DNA of 64,000 bases, from positions 45,158 through 109,157 of the forward strand of contig NZ_JAEUGD010000068.1 of NCBI RefSeq assembly GCF_016775155.1, written 5' to 3'. The notes beneath the pieces were generated by a model, which saw only the letters and a program-made list of their open reading frames with translations, was not told where the DNA came from and did not search any database. The stretch is from Fulvivirga marina (lineage in GTDB: Bacteria; Bacteroidota; Bacteroidia; Cytophagales; Cyclobacteriaceae). Position numbers and translations under genes: made by a program. Position 1 is the first letter of the stretch. The number at the start of each line of letters is the position of its first letter. Positions 29,153-37,978 of the stretch are shown in pieces.

Positions 29153-29719
29153 CTATATTACTTTTTCATCCTCTTCTTCAAGCTGAAAACTATATAATGT
29201 ATCATCTAGTTCCAGAGATTCTTCATTATAATTATTAACAAACCTTGAAATCACTTCAGAAGTAATTTTTTCAACATTCAATGCCGCATCCAAACCAATC
29301 CCAAAATCGATATAAGGATCTATATCAACATGTTCCTTCACCTTAATTTCCCCTTCCTCTTCAAGCTCCATAATAACCTCAGCCATATAAAGACCTATTT
29401 CTTCTTCAAGGTCATCCAGTGCCTCTAAATCACCATTTTCATCTTCTTCATACTTAATTTGCTTGTATTCCGGAAAATGCTGCGCAGCTTTGTGTTCGGC
29501 TATTTCATAGAGTTCACTATGGTGGTGCAACCGTAAAGTATATATAACTGCATCATAGATCACTTCTCTGCCTTCGTACATTCCTATGAAATAAAAGTTA
29601 ACATACTCATCAGTATTATCTTCTGACTCTATAACCATATAGTTCCGGTTCTGCTTTTCCATTTTTTCCCGGTACTCCTGTACAAGCTGAGGGTCAAATC
29701 CTTTGTTAACAGCAGTCAT
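29153..29719 (-). CDS. Acidic hypothetical protein
   Basis: The frame is open from a TTG at 29725, but the ATG at 29719 (MTAVNKGFD) is the more likely start, giving 188 residues. The protein is soluble and very acidic, with clusters such as KYEEDENGDLE and a C-terminal LEEEDEKVI. It has no signal peptide. A tract with YVNFYFIGMYEGREVIYDAV suggests a small alpha/beta domain. I do not recognise the family. It lies 5 bases upstream of rhomboid copy 2, which suggests shared expression; a direct role with the protease is unproven. Confidence 0.75.
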   Translation of the reverse strand: MTAVNKGFDPQLVQEYREKMEKQNRNYMVIESEDNTDEYVNFYFIGMYEGREVIYDAVIYTLRLHHHSELYEIAEHKAAQHFPEYKQIKYEEDENGDLEALDDLEEEIGLYMAEVIMELEEEGEIKVKEHVDIDPYIDFGIGLDAALNVEKITSEVISRFVNNYNEESLELDDTLYSFQLEEEDEKVI

Positions 29720-29803
29720 AACCAATTTTTTAAAAATTCACTAAATTCGGATAATTAATATACTCCAAATTCATTTTATTAACAAGCTTTAAACAAGGGA
29801 TTA

Positions 29804-30157
29804 TTATCTATTGTTCTTCCTTTTTTTATCACCCCCAGAAAAAAGGTAATTTATTATAGACATAATAATACTGAACAGCAATGCCCACCAAAACCCATCT
29901 ACCTCAAAGCCGGAAACTAATGCATCAGCCAGCAAGATAATTATAGCATTAATAACTAGTAGAAAAATGCCTAAAGTGACTATTGTAATGGGTATTGTAA
30001 GTATGACAAGCACTGGTTTTATAATAGCATTAAGCACCGCTAAAACTACAGCTACTACAATGGCTACCAAAAAACCATCTACTTCGACTCCCTCCAGTAA
30101 ATAATCAGTAAGAAGTACGGCAATGGCCGACAAAAAAATTCTGGCAAGAAAATTCAT
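29804..30157 (-). CDS. YvlD/phage-holin-4-like four-helix membrane protein
   Basis: This 117-aa protein is made of about four hydrophobic helices with polar turns. It has the conserved features of this family: NAIIKPVL after helix two, a VTLGIFLLVINA helix, and the repeated VDGF segment before the last helices. It ends in a basic GGDKKRKNNR tail. The family is named after phage holins but is a widespread chromosomal inner-membrane protein, and nothing here suggests a prophage. Function unknown. It is separated from its neighbours by 78 and 190 bases and may be monocistronic. Confidence 0.85.
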   Translation of the reverse strand: MNFLARIFLSAIAVLLTDYLLEGVEVDGFLVAIVVAVVLAVLNAIIKPVLVILTIPITIVTLGIFLLVINAIIILLADALVSGFEVDGFWWALLFSIIMSIINYLFSGGDKKRKNNR

Positions 30158-30251
30158 CAGTATCTCTGTTTGAGGTTAATAAAAATTGAAATGAAGATAA
30201 ATAAAACCTAATGTTTAATCACACTTCTCACCTGGTCATTTTTAAAAATCG

Positions 30252-30259
30252 TAACTTTA
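30252..30259 (+). promoter_or_regulatory. Candidate -7 box for the M28 peptidase gene
   Basis: TAACTTTA matches TAnnTTTG except for the last base. It lies upstream of both possible starts (30280 and 30349). Confidence 0.35.
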
Positions 30260-30348
30260 GTCCCTAACCATGGTTAAAAATGCCTTTGAGAATTAACAAA
30301 AAAACAGCATATTCAATATCCATTTCTTCAAACCTACTAACTATTGAA

Positions 30349-31782
30349 ATGAATATCCTGAAACTGACCATTGTCGCAATATTTGCACTAGCCATATTAG
30401 CCTGCTCTGAAGACTCGAAAAGAGTATCAGGCGTCACAAATTCTACTTCTGAAAAAAGTACCAACAATGAAGTCATATCAGGTATGGTTAATAGAATATC
30501 CTCAGACAGTATAGAGGCTAAAGTCAAAAAACTGGTAAGCTTTGGCTCACGTCATTCTCTAAGTGAAACAAAAAGTGATTCATTTGGTATTGGAGCAGCA
30601 AGAAGGTGGGTAAAGAGCCAATTTGATGGGTACGCTAAAAATAGTGGAGGTCGCATGCTTGTAGAATTGGACCCGTTTATTGTACCTCCCGGCCGCAGGG
30701 TACCTTACAAAGTGGAAATGAAAAATGTAATGGCCACCCTGAAAGGAACAGACCCTGATGATGATCGTATATTTATAATTAGTGGTCACCTCGACAGCCG
30801 AGTATCGGATGTAATGGATAGCACCTCAAAGGCACCTGGGGCAAATGATGATGCATCGGGAGTAGCACTGGTTATGGAACTTGCCAGAGTAATGTCAGGT
30901 ATGGAGTTCCCGTCTACCATTATATTTTTGGCTGTGCAAGGCGAAGAGCAAGGCTTGCTTGGAGCTACACATCTAGCAGAAAAGTTAAGACAAGATAGTG
31001 CTAATGTTGTTGCCATGTTTAACAACGATATGGTCGGAAATACACTCTCAAGCCAAACGGAACTAAGAAATGATTCAACGGTACGGGTATTTAGCGAAAC
31101 CATACCTGCTTTTGAAACAGAAGATATGGAGAAACTCAGGAAGTATAGCGGTTCCGAAAATGATAGTCATTCCAGACAACTTGCTAGATATATTAAAGAA
31201 ACTGGGGAAGCTTATGTGAATAATTTTAATGTTACCCTTAACTATAGAATGGATAGATACCTCAGGGGTGGAGATCATATTCCCTTCAGCAAGAATGGCT
31301 TTACCGCGGTAAGATTCTGCGAAATGAATGAAAATTACTATTACCAGCATCAGGACGTACGAAAAGAAAAGTCTCAACAGTATGGCGACCTACCCAAATA
31401 TGTGAATTACAACTATGCCGCACAGATTGCTCGTGTAAACCTTGCGGCTTTAGCTAACCTAGCTTTGGCTCCATATGAGCCAAAAAATGTGGGTTTAAAA
31501 GTTGACTTAGGTAACACCACCACTTTGGTCTGGGGAGCTCCAGACAAAGGCCAAACACCAAAGGGATATAACATTCTGATTCGTGAGACTTACAAGCCTT
31601 TATGGGAGAAAAAAATATATATTAATGACACTGTAGCTACCATTCCATATTCCAAGGATAATTTTTTCTTTGCAGTGCAATCTGTAGGTGAAAAAGGAGC
31701 GCTTAGCTTACCTGTTTTTCCTGTTCCTGTACGTGAGTTACCCTATAAAAACAATAAACCCGACGAAAGTAAAGCATTATAA
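30349..31782 (+). CDS. M28 family zinc metallopeptidase lipoprotein
   Basis: The ATG at 30349 is preferred over the in-frame ATG at 30280, because it places a normal lipoprotein signal peptide (MNILKLTIVAIFALAILAC) at the N-terminus; the product is 477 aa. The M28 zinc-site motifs are in order: ISGHLDSR, PGANDDASG, QGEEQGLLG with the catalytic glutamate, FNNDMVGN and GGDHIPFS. M28 enzymes are aminopeptidases or carboxypeptidases that release single residues. A C-terminal portion from about residue 385 (TTTLVWGAPDKG) looks like a fibronectin-type beta-sandwich. It is likely anchored on the outer membrane and scavenges peptides. It converges on the carbonic-anhydrase-like gene. Confidence 0.92.
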   Translation: MNILKLTIVAIFALAILACSEDSKRVSGVTNSTSEKSTNNEVISGMVNRISSDSIEAKVKKLVSFGSRHSLSETKSDSFGIGAARRWVKSQFDGYAKNSGGRMLVELDPFIVPPGRRVPYKVEMKNVMATLKGTDPDDDRIFIISGHLDSRVSDVMDSTSKAPGANDDASGVALVMELARVMSGMEFPSTIIFLAVQGEEQGLLGATHLAEKLRQDSANVVAMFNNDMVGNTLSSQTELRNDSTVRVFSETIPAFETEDMEKLRKYSGSENDSHSRQLARYIKETGEAYVNNFNVTLNYRMDRYLRGGDHIPFSKNGFTAVRFCEMNENYYYQHQDVRKEKSQQYGDLPKYVNYNYAAQIARVNLAALANLALAPYEPKNVGLKVDLGNTTTLVWGAPDKGQTPKGYNILIRETYKPLWEKKIYINDTVATIPYSKDNFFFAVQSVGEKGALSLPVFPVPVRELPYKNNKPDESKAL

Positions 31783-31827
31783 TGGCCTTTGCTTTCACCG
31801 GGCAATTATTCTTGGATAAGTTCTGTT

Positions 31828-32337
31828 TTAATCATACCACTCGGCGTACATCGGATAATTTCTGGCTGTCCTTTGAATAACCTCAAGCATTTCCGGTCCG
31901 GTATCTTTTACCTTTTTCGCAGGCACACCGGCATAGATAGAGTTTGCCTCCACAACCGTTCCTGGTAATATTATTGCTCCTGCGGCAATAACAGCACCGC
32001 TATGTATCACTGCATCGTCCATAATAATTGCTCCCATACCAACAAGTACATTATCATGAATTGTACAGCCATGAACTATGGCATTATGAGCAATTGAAAC
32101 TTTATTCCCAATTACAGTTTTGGCTTTCTGATAAGTACAATGTATGATTGCACCGTCTTGGATATTGGTATCATTACCAATGGTAATTGAATGGACATCT
32201 CCCCTCACCACTGCATTAAACCAAACCGTACAATTATCCCCCATAGTTACATCTCCAACCACTGTTGCATTTTCAGCCAAAAAACATTTTTCTCCAAACT
32301 TCGGAGCAACTCCCTTTATTTCCTTTATTAATGCCAT
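31828..32337 (-). CDS. Gamma-carbonic-anhydrase-like left-handed beta-helix protein
   Basis: This 169-aa protein consists of hexapeptide repeats (for example ATVVGDVTMGDNCTVWFNAVV) ending in a helix, as in the YrdA/gamma-CA family. Zinc-binding-type histidines appear in IIHCTY, SIAHNAIVHGCT and nearby. The family includes true carbonic anhydrases and acyltransferase-like proteins, so activity cannot be fixed from sequence. It is divergent from the YceI gene. Confidence 0.9.
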   Translation of the reverse strand: MALIKEIKGVAPKFGEKCFLAENATVVGDVTMGDNCTVWFNAVVRGDVHSITIGNDTNIQDGAIIHCTYQKAKTVIGNKVSIAHNAIVHGCTIHDNVLVGMGAIIMDDAVIHSGAVIAAGAIILPGTVVEANSIYAGVPAKKVKDTGPEMLEVIQRTARNYPMYAEWYD

Positions 32338-32378
32338 ATTCTTAATGTTTGAACAACAATAAATATCACTAGAATTTA

Positions 32379-32386
32379 TAAATTTG
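32379..32386 (+). promoter_or_regulatory. Promoter -7 box for the YceI gene
   Basis: TAAATTTG matches TAnnTTTG exactly. It lies 51 bases before the ATG at 32437, in the gap between divergent genes. A TTTG at 32348-32351 is a possible -33 element, though 27 bases away. Confidence 0.5.
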
Positions 32387-32436
32387 TTATGCTAAATATA
32401 TAAGCTAGCAATTTAAACCAACTAAAAAGAAGACAC

Positions 32437-33168
32437 ATGAAGAATTTGAAATTTTTGGGTTTTGCAGCCTTCGTTATCATGGCGGCGGCTTGCAGCCAAA
32501 CGAAGGAAGGAACTGATGCCGAAGTCTCTGAAGCTAAAGAAGTTACCGAGGTAAGCACATCGGAATCATTCGGTGTTAACAAGGAGGAGAGTAAAATAAC
32601 CTGGATTGGGAGTAAACCCACTGGCAAACATAACGGAATAATACCTATAGCTTCCGGAGACATTGCTATAGAGGATAATCAAGTTGTTGGCGGAACCATT
32701 GTGATTAATGTGGCAGAAATTGATAATCAAGACTTAAAAGAAGATCCTGATAGCCATGGAAAGCTAGTTGGTCACTTAAAGTCTGAAGACTTCTTTGATA
32801 CACAAAACTACCCCACTGCCGAATTTGTAATTACCTCAGTTGAGCTATACAGCAAAGAAGATTCTGTAAAGGTGAAAGAAGAATTTGATACTCAGTATAA
32901 ACCTGCATCTGCAAAGGAACACATGGTAGCTTCCCCTACTCATAAAGTGACAGGAAACTTAACCATGAGAGGTAAAACTTTAAGTATTTCATTCCCTGCA
33001 CATGTGCAGGTTCAAGATAATAAGGTAATAGCCAAAGCAAAATTTAATATTGACCGTTCACTTTGGGGACTGCAATACAATAATGAAGCTGATGTAGTAG
33101 ATAAAGCAAAAGACAAGTTCATCTATAACACGGTTAATGTCGGCTTTGACATTGTAGCTAACAACTAA
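32437..33168 (+). CDS. YceI family lipocalin-like lipoprotein
   Basis: This 243-aa protein has a lipoprotein signal (VIMAAACSQ) followed by an acidic linker of about 35 residues. The YceI domain starts near SKITWIGSKPTGKHNG, with a beta-barrel pattern through GHLKSEDFFDTQNYPTAEF and VTGNLTMRGKT to the end. YceI proteins form a lipocalin-like barrel that binds long isoprenoid-type lipids in the periplasm. It has its own promoter box and a strong terminator, so it is a single-gene unit. Confidence 0.93.
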   Translation: MKNLKFLGFAAFVIMAAACSQTKEGTDAEVSEAKEVTEVSTSESFGVNKEESKITWIGSKPTGKHNGIIPIASGDIAIEDNQVVGGTIVINVAEIDNQDLKEDPDSHGKLVGHLKSEDFFDTQNYPTAEFVITSVELYSKEDSVKVKEEFDTQYKPASAKEHMVASPTHKVTGNLTMRGKTLSISFPAHVQVQDNKVIAKAKFNIDRSLWGLQYNNEADVVDKAKDKFIYNTVNVGFDIVANN

Positions 33169-33190
33169 TACTTAATACCTGACAAACCTT

Positions 33191-33232
33191 AAAAGAGGGA
33201 CTTCCAGCTTTACTTGCAGTCCCTCTTTTTAT
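33191..33232 (+). terminator. Rho-independent terminator after the YceI gene
   Basis: AAAAGAGGGACT pairs with AGTCCCTCTTTTT, with a 15-base loop and a T run. It overlaps the presumed -33 element of the next gene. Confidence 0.9.
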
Positions 33233-33243
33233 ATTTAAATTTG
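33214..33243 (+). promoter_or_regulatory. Promoter for the pabB-like gene, overlapping the YceI terminator
   Basis: TTG (33214-33216), 19 bases, then TAAATTTG (33236-33243) matches the Bacteroidota -33/-7 layout very well. Transcription would start about 15 bases before the TTG start codon at 33264, which supports that start. Confidence 0.6.
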
Positions 33244-33263
33244 CAGAAAAAACTCTCGATACG

Positions 33264-34565
33264 TTGAGAAAACACTCATTTCAGTACACTCTGGAAACCC
33301 CAGACTCCTTCATAGAAAAAGCCTTATGCTGGGCATCTTCATTTGGGCACTGCACATATTTTAATAACAATAATATATTAAAATATCCTTACGGCCCATT
33401 CGATAACATACTAGCCGTAGGTGCTCAAAAAGTTATCGACTTCAGTAATGAGGACAATTTTGAACAACTAAAACAATATTATAATGATCAGTCAGAATGG
33501 ATGATTGGGTATTTCGCTTACGATCTTAAAAACCAAATAGAAGCATTGGACTCTGACAACCCTGACCACATGGGGTTTCCTGACATATACTTTTACATTC
33601 CAGAGCACCTTCTTTTTTTTAAGGGAAGCACCCTTTATATTGAAAGCAATATTGCTCCTGATCAGATCATTGATGTCATCACAAACATTCCAATTGACAG
33701 AAAAACAAGTGTCAAAGCCCCTGATTTAAAACAAAATACATCAAGAAATCAGTACATTAACACTGTAAATAAACTTAAAAACCACATACTCGAAGGTGAC
33801 ATCTATGAGATCAACTATTGTATTGAATTTGCTGCAATGGATACAGAAATTGACCCTTTAACCACTTACCAAAAGCTGACCCACCTATCCCCCACTCCAT
33901 TTTCAGTATACCACAAGTTTGACAACAGGTATTTGATTTGCGCCAGCCCTGAGAGGTTTCTTAAAAAGCAATCCAAAAAACTGATATCGCAACCGATAAA
34001 AGGTACTGCAAGGCGCGGCTCATCATCCTATGAGGATGAAATGATAAAACAAAAACTTCGTGCTGATGAAAAAGAACTGGCTGAAAACATGATGGTTGTG
34101 GACCTGGTGAGAAACGACCTTGCCAGAAGTTCGGAAACCGGAACGGTTAAAGTAGATGAGATGTTTGGTATCTATACCTTTAAGCAACTTCATCAGATGA
34201 TCTCCACTGTCACTTCTAAACTACGGTCTGATGTACACTTCATAGATGCTATTAAAAATGCATTCCCTATGGGAAGTATGACCGGCGCCCCAAAAGTGAA
34301 GGTAATGCAGCTCATTGAAGAATATGAACAAGCAAAACGAGGACTGTATTCCGGCGCCATTGGATACATTAATCCATCAGGAGATTTTGACTTCAATGTA
34401 GTCATTCGCAGCCTACTTTATAATGCACAGAAAAAAAGACTTTCATTTCAAGTGGGCAGTGCCATTACCTACGATTCCATCCCTGAACAAGAGTATGACG
34501 AATGTCTGTTGAAAGCCAGAGCCATTACGCAAACACTAGGTGTCTCTCTGAATGATCAGACCTAG
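33264..34565 (+). CDS. pabB: Aminodeoxychorismate synthase component I (PabB/TrpE family)
   Basis: This 433-aa protein is a chorismate-binding enzyme. The C-terminal catalytic domain has SPERF, IKGTARRGSS, ELAENMMVVDLVRNDL and GSMTGAPKVK. The protein is shorter than TrpE, and the stretch LVRNDLARSSETGTV fits PabB, which makes 4-amino-4-deoxychorismate for folate. No glutaminase partner (PabA) or lyase (PabC) is in the window, so TrpE or isochorismate synthase cannot be fully excluded. The start is a TTG at 33264: no in-frame ATG exists before residue 75, and the promoter box sits just upstream. Confidence 0.85.
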   Translation: MRKHSFQYTLETPDSFIEKALCWASSFGHCTYFNNNNILKYPYGPFDNILAVGAQKVIDFSNEDNFEQLKQYYNDQSEWMIGYFAYDLKNQIEALDSDNPDHMGFPDIYFYIPEHLLFFKGSTLYIESNIAPDQIIDVITNIPIDRKTSVKAPDLKQNTSRNQYINTVNKLKNHILEGDIYEINYCIEFAAMDTEIDPLTTYQKLTHLSPTPFSVYHKFDNRYLICASPERFLKKQSKKLISQPIKGTARRGSSSYEDEMIKQKLRADEKELAENMMVVDLVRNDLARSSETGTVKVDEMFGIYTFKQLHQMISTVTSKLRSDVHFIDAIKNAFPMGSMTGAPKVKVMQLIEEYEQAKRGLYSGAIGYINPSGDFDFNVVIRSLLYNAQKKRLSFQVGSAITYDSIPEQEYDECLLKARAITQTLGVSLNDQT

Positions 34566-34616
34566 AATTTTAAGGAAAATAATGACTGACACAATGTCAC
34601 TTTTACAGGTTATTGT

Positions 34617-34624
34617 TACCTTTG
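34617..34624 (+). promoter_or_regulatory. Promoter -7 box for miaB
   Basis: TACCTTTG, an exact TAnnTTTG match, lies 34 bases before the miaB ATG. It probably drives the miaB, sigma54 activator, lptE-like and downstream genes. Confidence 0.55.
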
Positions 34625-34650
34625 TAATTCTATAATAAAAGGAATATATC

Positions 34651-36114
34651 ATGCAAAAGGTGATTGAGGATATAGATATTTTGGCTAATGACAGTGCGCA
34701 GCATGAGGCCTGCGAAACCGTCAAAGTATCTGAGGATGAGAACACAGGCAAGGAGCGAAAACTATACATAGAGAGCTATGGTTGTCAGATGAACTTTTCT
34801 GACAGCGAAATAGTGTCATCAATAATGAAAAAAGAGGGTTTCGACACTACTTCTAATTTTAATGAAGCAGATGTTATACTTCTCAATACGTGCTCAATCC
34901 GTGAAAAAGCAGAACAAACGGTAAGAGCCAGACTTTCCCAATTTAACACGGTAAAGAAGCAGCGCCCTGAGATGATGATCGGAGTTTTGGGCTGTATGGC
35001 AGAGCGCCTGAAAAGTCAGCTTTTGGAAGAAGAAAAAGTTGTGGATCTGGTTGTTGGACCTGATGCCTACCGCGATCTTCCCGGACTTGTTAAACAGGTT
35101 GACGAAGGGCAAAAAGCAGTTAACACTTTCCTTTCAAGAGAAGAAACATATGCTGACATTAGCCCTGTAAGACTCAACTCAAATGGAGTTACAGCATTTA
35201 TCTCCATTATGAGAGGTTGTGATAACATGTGTTCGTTCTGTGTGGTACCACTTACCAGAGGAAGGGAACGCAGCAGAGACCCTTATTCAATCGTAAATGA
35301 AGCACAGGAACTCTTCAACAATGGCTATAAGGAAGTAACACTTCTAGGACAAAATGTAGATTCTTACAAATGGTCTCCGGAAGTAAATAATAAAGCCAGA
35401 CTAGAAAAATCTGGAGTAAGTGAGGTAATAACCTTTGCAAACCTTTTGGAAATGGTTGCAAAGGTTCACCCTGACCTGCGTGTTCGCTTTTCTACTTCTC
35501 ACCCAAAAGATATCACTGATGAAGTTCTTCATACCATGAAAAAGTATGAGAACATCTGTAACTATATACACTTACCTGCCCAAAGTGGTAACACCCGCGT
35601 ACTTGATATCATGAATAGAACCTACACAAGAGAATGGTATATAGATCGTGTTGATGCTATCCGAAAAATAATAGGTCAAGAATGTGGCATATCTTCTGAT
35701 ATGATTTCCGGCTTCTGTACTGAAACTGAAGAAGAACATCAGGATACCCTTACATTGATGGATTATGTAAAGTATGATTTCTCATACATGTTCTTCTACA
35801 GTGAGCGTCCAGGTACCCTGGCTGCTAAAAAATTTAAAGATGACATTCCATTGGAGGTCAAAAAGAGAAGATTAAGTGAAATCATAGAAAGGCAACAAAA
35901 GCATTCTCATGAGCGCAACCAAAAAGATGTTGGCAAGGTACACAAGGTGTTAATAGAAGGTTTCTCTAAAAGATCAAATGATGATTTACAAGGAAGAAAT
36001 TCAGCCAATAAAGTGGTGATATTCCCCAAAAAACACTATCAAAAGGGACAGTACGTTAATGTATTGGTTGACAGGTGCACACCTGCCACTTTATTTGGAA
36101 ATATTGTCGATTGA
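34651..36114 (+). CDS. miaB: tRNA-2-methylthio-N6-dimethylallyladenosine synthase
   Basis: This 487-aa radical-SAM methylthiotransferase has the N-terminal UPF0004 cluster cysteines C45, C81 and C115 (in [24 protein letters not shown]) and the SAM cluster C190, C194 and C197 ([10 protein letters not shown]). A C-terminal TRAM domain follows. MiaB adds a methylthio group to i6A37 of tRNAs reading codons that start with U. AAAGGAATATATC before the ATG gives a modest Shine-Dalgarno. It is the first gene of a block with a sigma54 activator 9 bases downstream. Confidence 0.96.
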   Translation: MQKVIEDIDILANDSAQHEACETVKVSEDENTGKERKLYIESYGCQMNFSDSEIVSSIMKKEGFDTTSNFNEADVILLNTCSIREKAEQTVRARLSQFNTVKKQRPEMMIGVLGCMAERLKSQLLEEEKVVDLVVGPDAYRDLPGLVKQVDEGQKAVNTFLSREETYADISPVRLNSNGVTAFISIMRGCDNMCSFCVVPLTRGRERSRDPYSIVNEAQELFNNGYKEVTLLGQNVDSYKWSPEVNNKARLEKSGVSEVITFANLLEMVAKVHPDLRVRFSTSHPKDITDEVLHTMKKYENICNYIHLPAQSGNTRVLDIMNRTYTREWYIDRVDAIRKIIGQECGISSDMISGFCTETEEEHQDTLTLMDYVKYDFSYMFFYSERPGTLAAKKFKDDIPLEVKKRRLSEIIERQQKHSHERNQKDVGKVHKVLIEGFSKRSNDDLQGRNSANKVVIFPKKHYQKGQYVNVLVDRCTPATLFGNIVD

Positions 36115-36123
36115 TCAATAGTT

Positions 36124-37404
36124 ATGGATTTTGATATTTTAAGTATAAAACAGCGGTTTGGTATCATAGGCAATTCAACATTGCTCAATCATGCCATACA
36201 AGTAGCTGCCCAAGTGGCACCTACAGATATGTCAGTACTCATAACTGGAGAAAGTGGTAGTGGCAAGGAGTCATTTAGTAAAATCATTCACTTTTTGAGT
36301 CCACGGAAGCACAGCCAGTTTATCGCCATTAACTGTGGATCTATACCAGAAGGCACCATAGATTCAGAGCTCTTTGGGCATGAAAAAGGCTCATTTACAG
36401 GAGCGCATGAGGCCAGAAAAGGTTACTTTGAAGTTTCAAATGGAGGAACAATATTCCTCGATGAAATAGGAGAAATGCCTTTGGGTACGCAAGCCAGACT
36501 ATTAAGGGTACTCGAAAACGGTGAGTTCATTAAAGTAGGATCTTCTAAAGTTCAGAAAACAGATGTACGTGTAGTAGCTGCTACCAACGTCAACCTGATG
36601 AAAAATGTAGAAGAAGGTAAATTCAGGGAAGATTTATATTATAGATTAAGCACAGTGCCAATTTATGTTCCTCCGTTGAGAGACAGAGGTGAAGATATTG
36701 TCCTCCTTTTCAGAAAGTTTGCTACTGATTTTGCCGAAAAATACAGAGTAAAGCCAATTTCACTAACTGATGATGCCAAAGAAATCCTCCTAAAGTACCG
36801 GTTCCCAGGCAATATCAGACAGCTAAAAAACCTTACAGAGCAAATCTCTGTTCTTTCCACTGAAAACAAGTCTATTGATGCAGAGACCTTACTAAGGTAT
36901 CTGCCCAAGGATCAAAGTCAACTCCCTGCTCTATACCGCGACCCTGAAAGGGAAAAACAAAATCTTTCAGAACGAGACCTGCTTTACAAGGTTCTTTTTG
37001 ACATGAAAAAGGATATGAATGATCTTAAAAAATTTGTTCTTGAGGCACTACAAAGTGAAGGTTCTGCAAGTCAGGTTATAGAGGATCATAGTGAATTGTT
37101 TGAAGGTTTGGACAATAGTACTACTGATCAGCCTCCCCCATCAGAAAAACCCGTGTTACTAAATATAAACTCTGCTACTCCTGAGCGGAATCAACCTTTC
37201 GATAATGGGGACGCAGATATTCAGGATATCTCACACGAAACTGAAGAAGACGAGTCTTTATCAATCGAAAAGAAAGAAAAAGAACTAATAATAAGAGCAT
37301 TAAGAAAGAATAATAACAAAAGAAAATACGCAGCCAAAGATTTGGGCATTTCGGAACGGACTTTGTACAGAAAAATCAAACAATACGAACTTGAAGATCT
37401 ATAA
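36124..37404 (+). CDS. Receiver-less sigma54-dependent transcriptional activator
   Basis: This 426-aa protein starts directly with the AAA+ domain and has no receiver. Walker A is GESGSGKE at 42-49, the sigma54-contact loop is GSFTGA at 89-94 (serine for the usual alanine), and FLDEIGEM follows. A variable acidic linker (about 270-380) leads to a Fis-type helix-turn-helix (YAAKDLGISERTLYRK) at the C-terminus. Without a receiver it may be controlled by its level, by the linker or by a partner. The order miaB, this gene, lptE-like, secG is, as I recall, common in Bacteroidota, which suggests a conserved envelope-related regulon. Its 3' end overlaps the lptE-like gene. Confidence 0.92.
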   Translation: MDFDILSIKQRFGIIGNSTLLNHAIQVAAQVAPTDMSVLITGESGSGKESFSKIIHFLSPRKHSQFIAINCGSIPEGTIDSELFGHEKGSFTGAHEARKGYFEVSNGGTIFLDEIGEMPLGTQARLLRVLENGEFIKVGSSKVQKTDVRVVAATNVNLMKNVEEGKFREDLYYRLSTVPIYVPPLRDRGEDIVLLFRKFATDFAEKYRVKPISLTDDAKEILLKYRFPGNIRQLKNLTEQISVLSTENKSIDAETLLRYLPKDQSQLPALYRDPEREKQNLSERDLLYKVLFDMKKDMNDLKKFVLEALQSEGSASQVIEDHSELFEGLDNSTTDQPPPSEKPVLLNINSATPERNQPFDNGDADIQDISHETEEDESLSIEKKEKELIIRALRKNNNKRKYAAKDLGISERTLYRKIKQYELEDL

Positions 37405-37921
37405 TCGAATAATTCTGTCTGCCCTGATGTTCCCTGTAATTTTACTAGGGGGATGTGGCATATACTCTTTTACAGGTGTGGCAATTACAGCTGAAACCAT
37501 TTCTATTCAAACATTCTATAATGATGCTGAAGGTGGGCCACCAGATATGGCGCAAACTTTCACAAATAAACTTAGAGACTATTACCAGTCTAACACCAAC
37601 CTCGGGCTTGTTGAGTTCGATGGTGAACTTCAAATTGAAGGGGTAATTACAGGCTACAGACTGGCTCCGATCGCCCCAACTGCAACAAACAATAACCAGC
37701 TTGGAGGCGGTACCTCTGCACTTACACGACTTACCATTACCGTACAAGCTACTTATATAAATACAGAGAATGATCAGTTTGATTTTGAGAACCGTTCGTT
37801 CTCATTTTACAGTGACTTTGACAGTAATCAAAACCTTACAACCATTGAGGATCAACTACTTGAGGAGATATTTGATCAAATTATTTTGGATATATTCAAT
37901 GCGTCGGTTGCCAATTGGTAA
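37391..37921 (+). CDS. LptE family LPS-assembly lipoprotein
   Basis: This 176-aa lipoprotein has the signal MFPVILLGGC, with basic residues supplied only if translation begins at the upstream TTG (37391, MKIYNRI), which is therefore preferred. The body starts GIYSFTGVAI and contains GELQIEGVITGY and the QDQLLEEI-type C-terminal helix seen in LptE/LptE-like proteins. LptE plugs LptD and helps deliver LPS to the outer surface. It overlaps the end of the sigma54 activator by 14 bases, implying coupled translation. Confidence 0.85.
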   Translation: MKIYNRIILSALMFPVILLGGCGIYSFTGVAITAETISIQTFYNDAEGGPPDMAQTFTNKLRDYYQSNTNLGLVEFDGELQIEGVITGYRLAPIAPTATNNNQLGGGTSALTRLTITVQATYINTENDQFDFENRSFSFYSDFDSNQNLTTIEDQLLEEIFDQIILDIFNASVANW

Positions 37922-37978
37922 TTTTTGATATATTTTTACTCACTAACAATTAACTGAAAGTCAATAAAATCTGCGGCT

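Noticed and set aside
29804..30157. Holin as a prophage sign
   Set aside because: The family is a chromosomal membrane-protein family, and no other phage genes or att sites are near.
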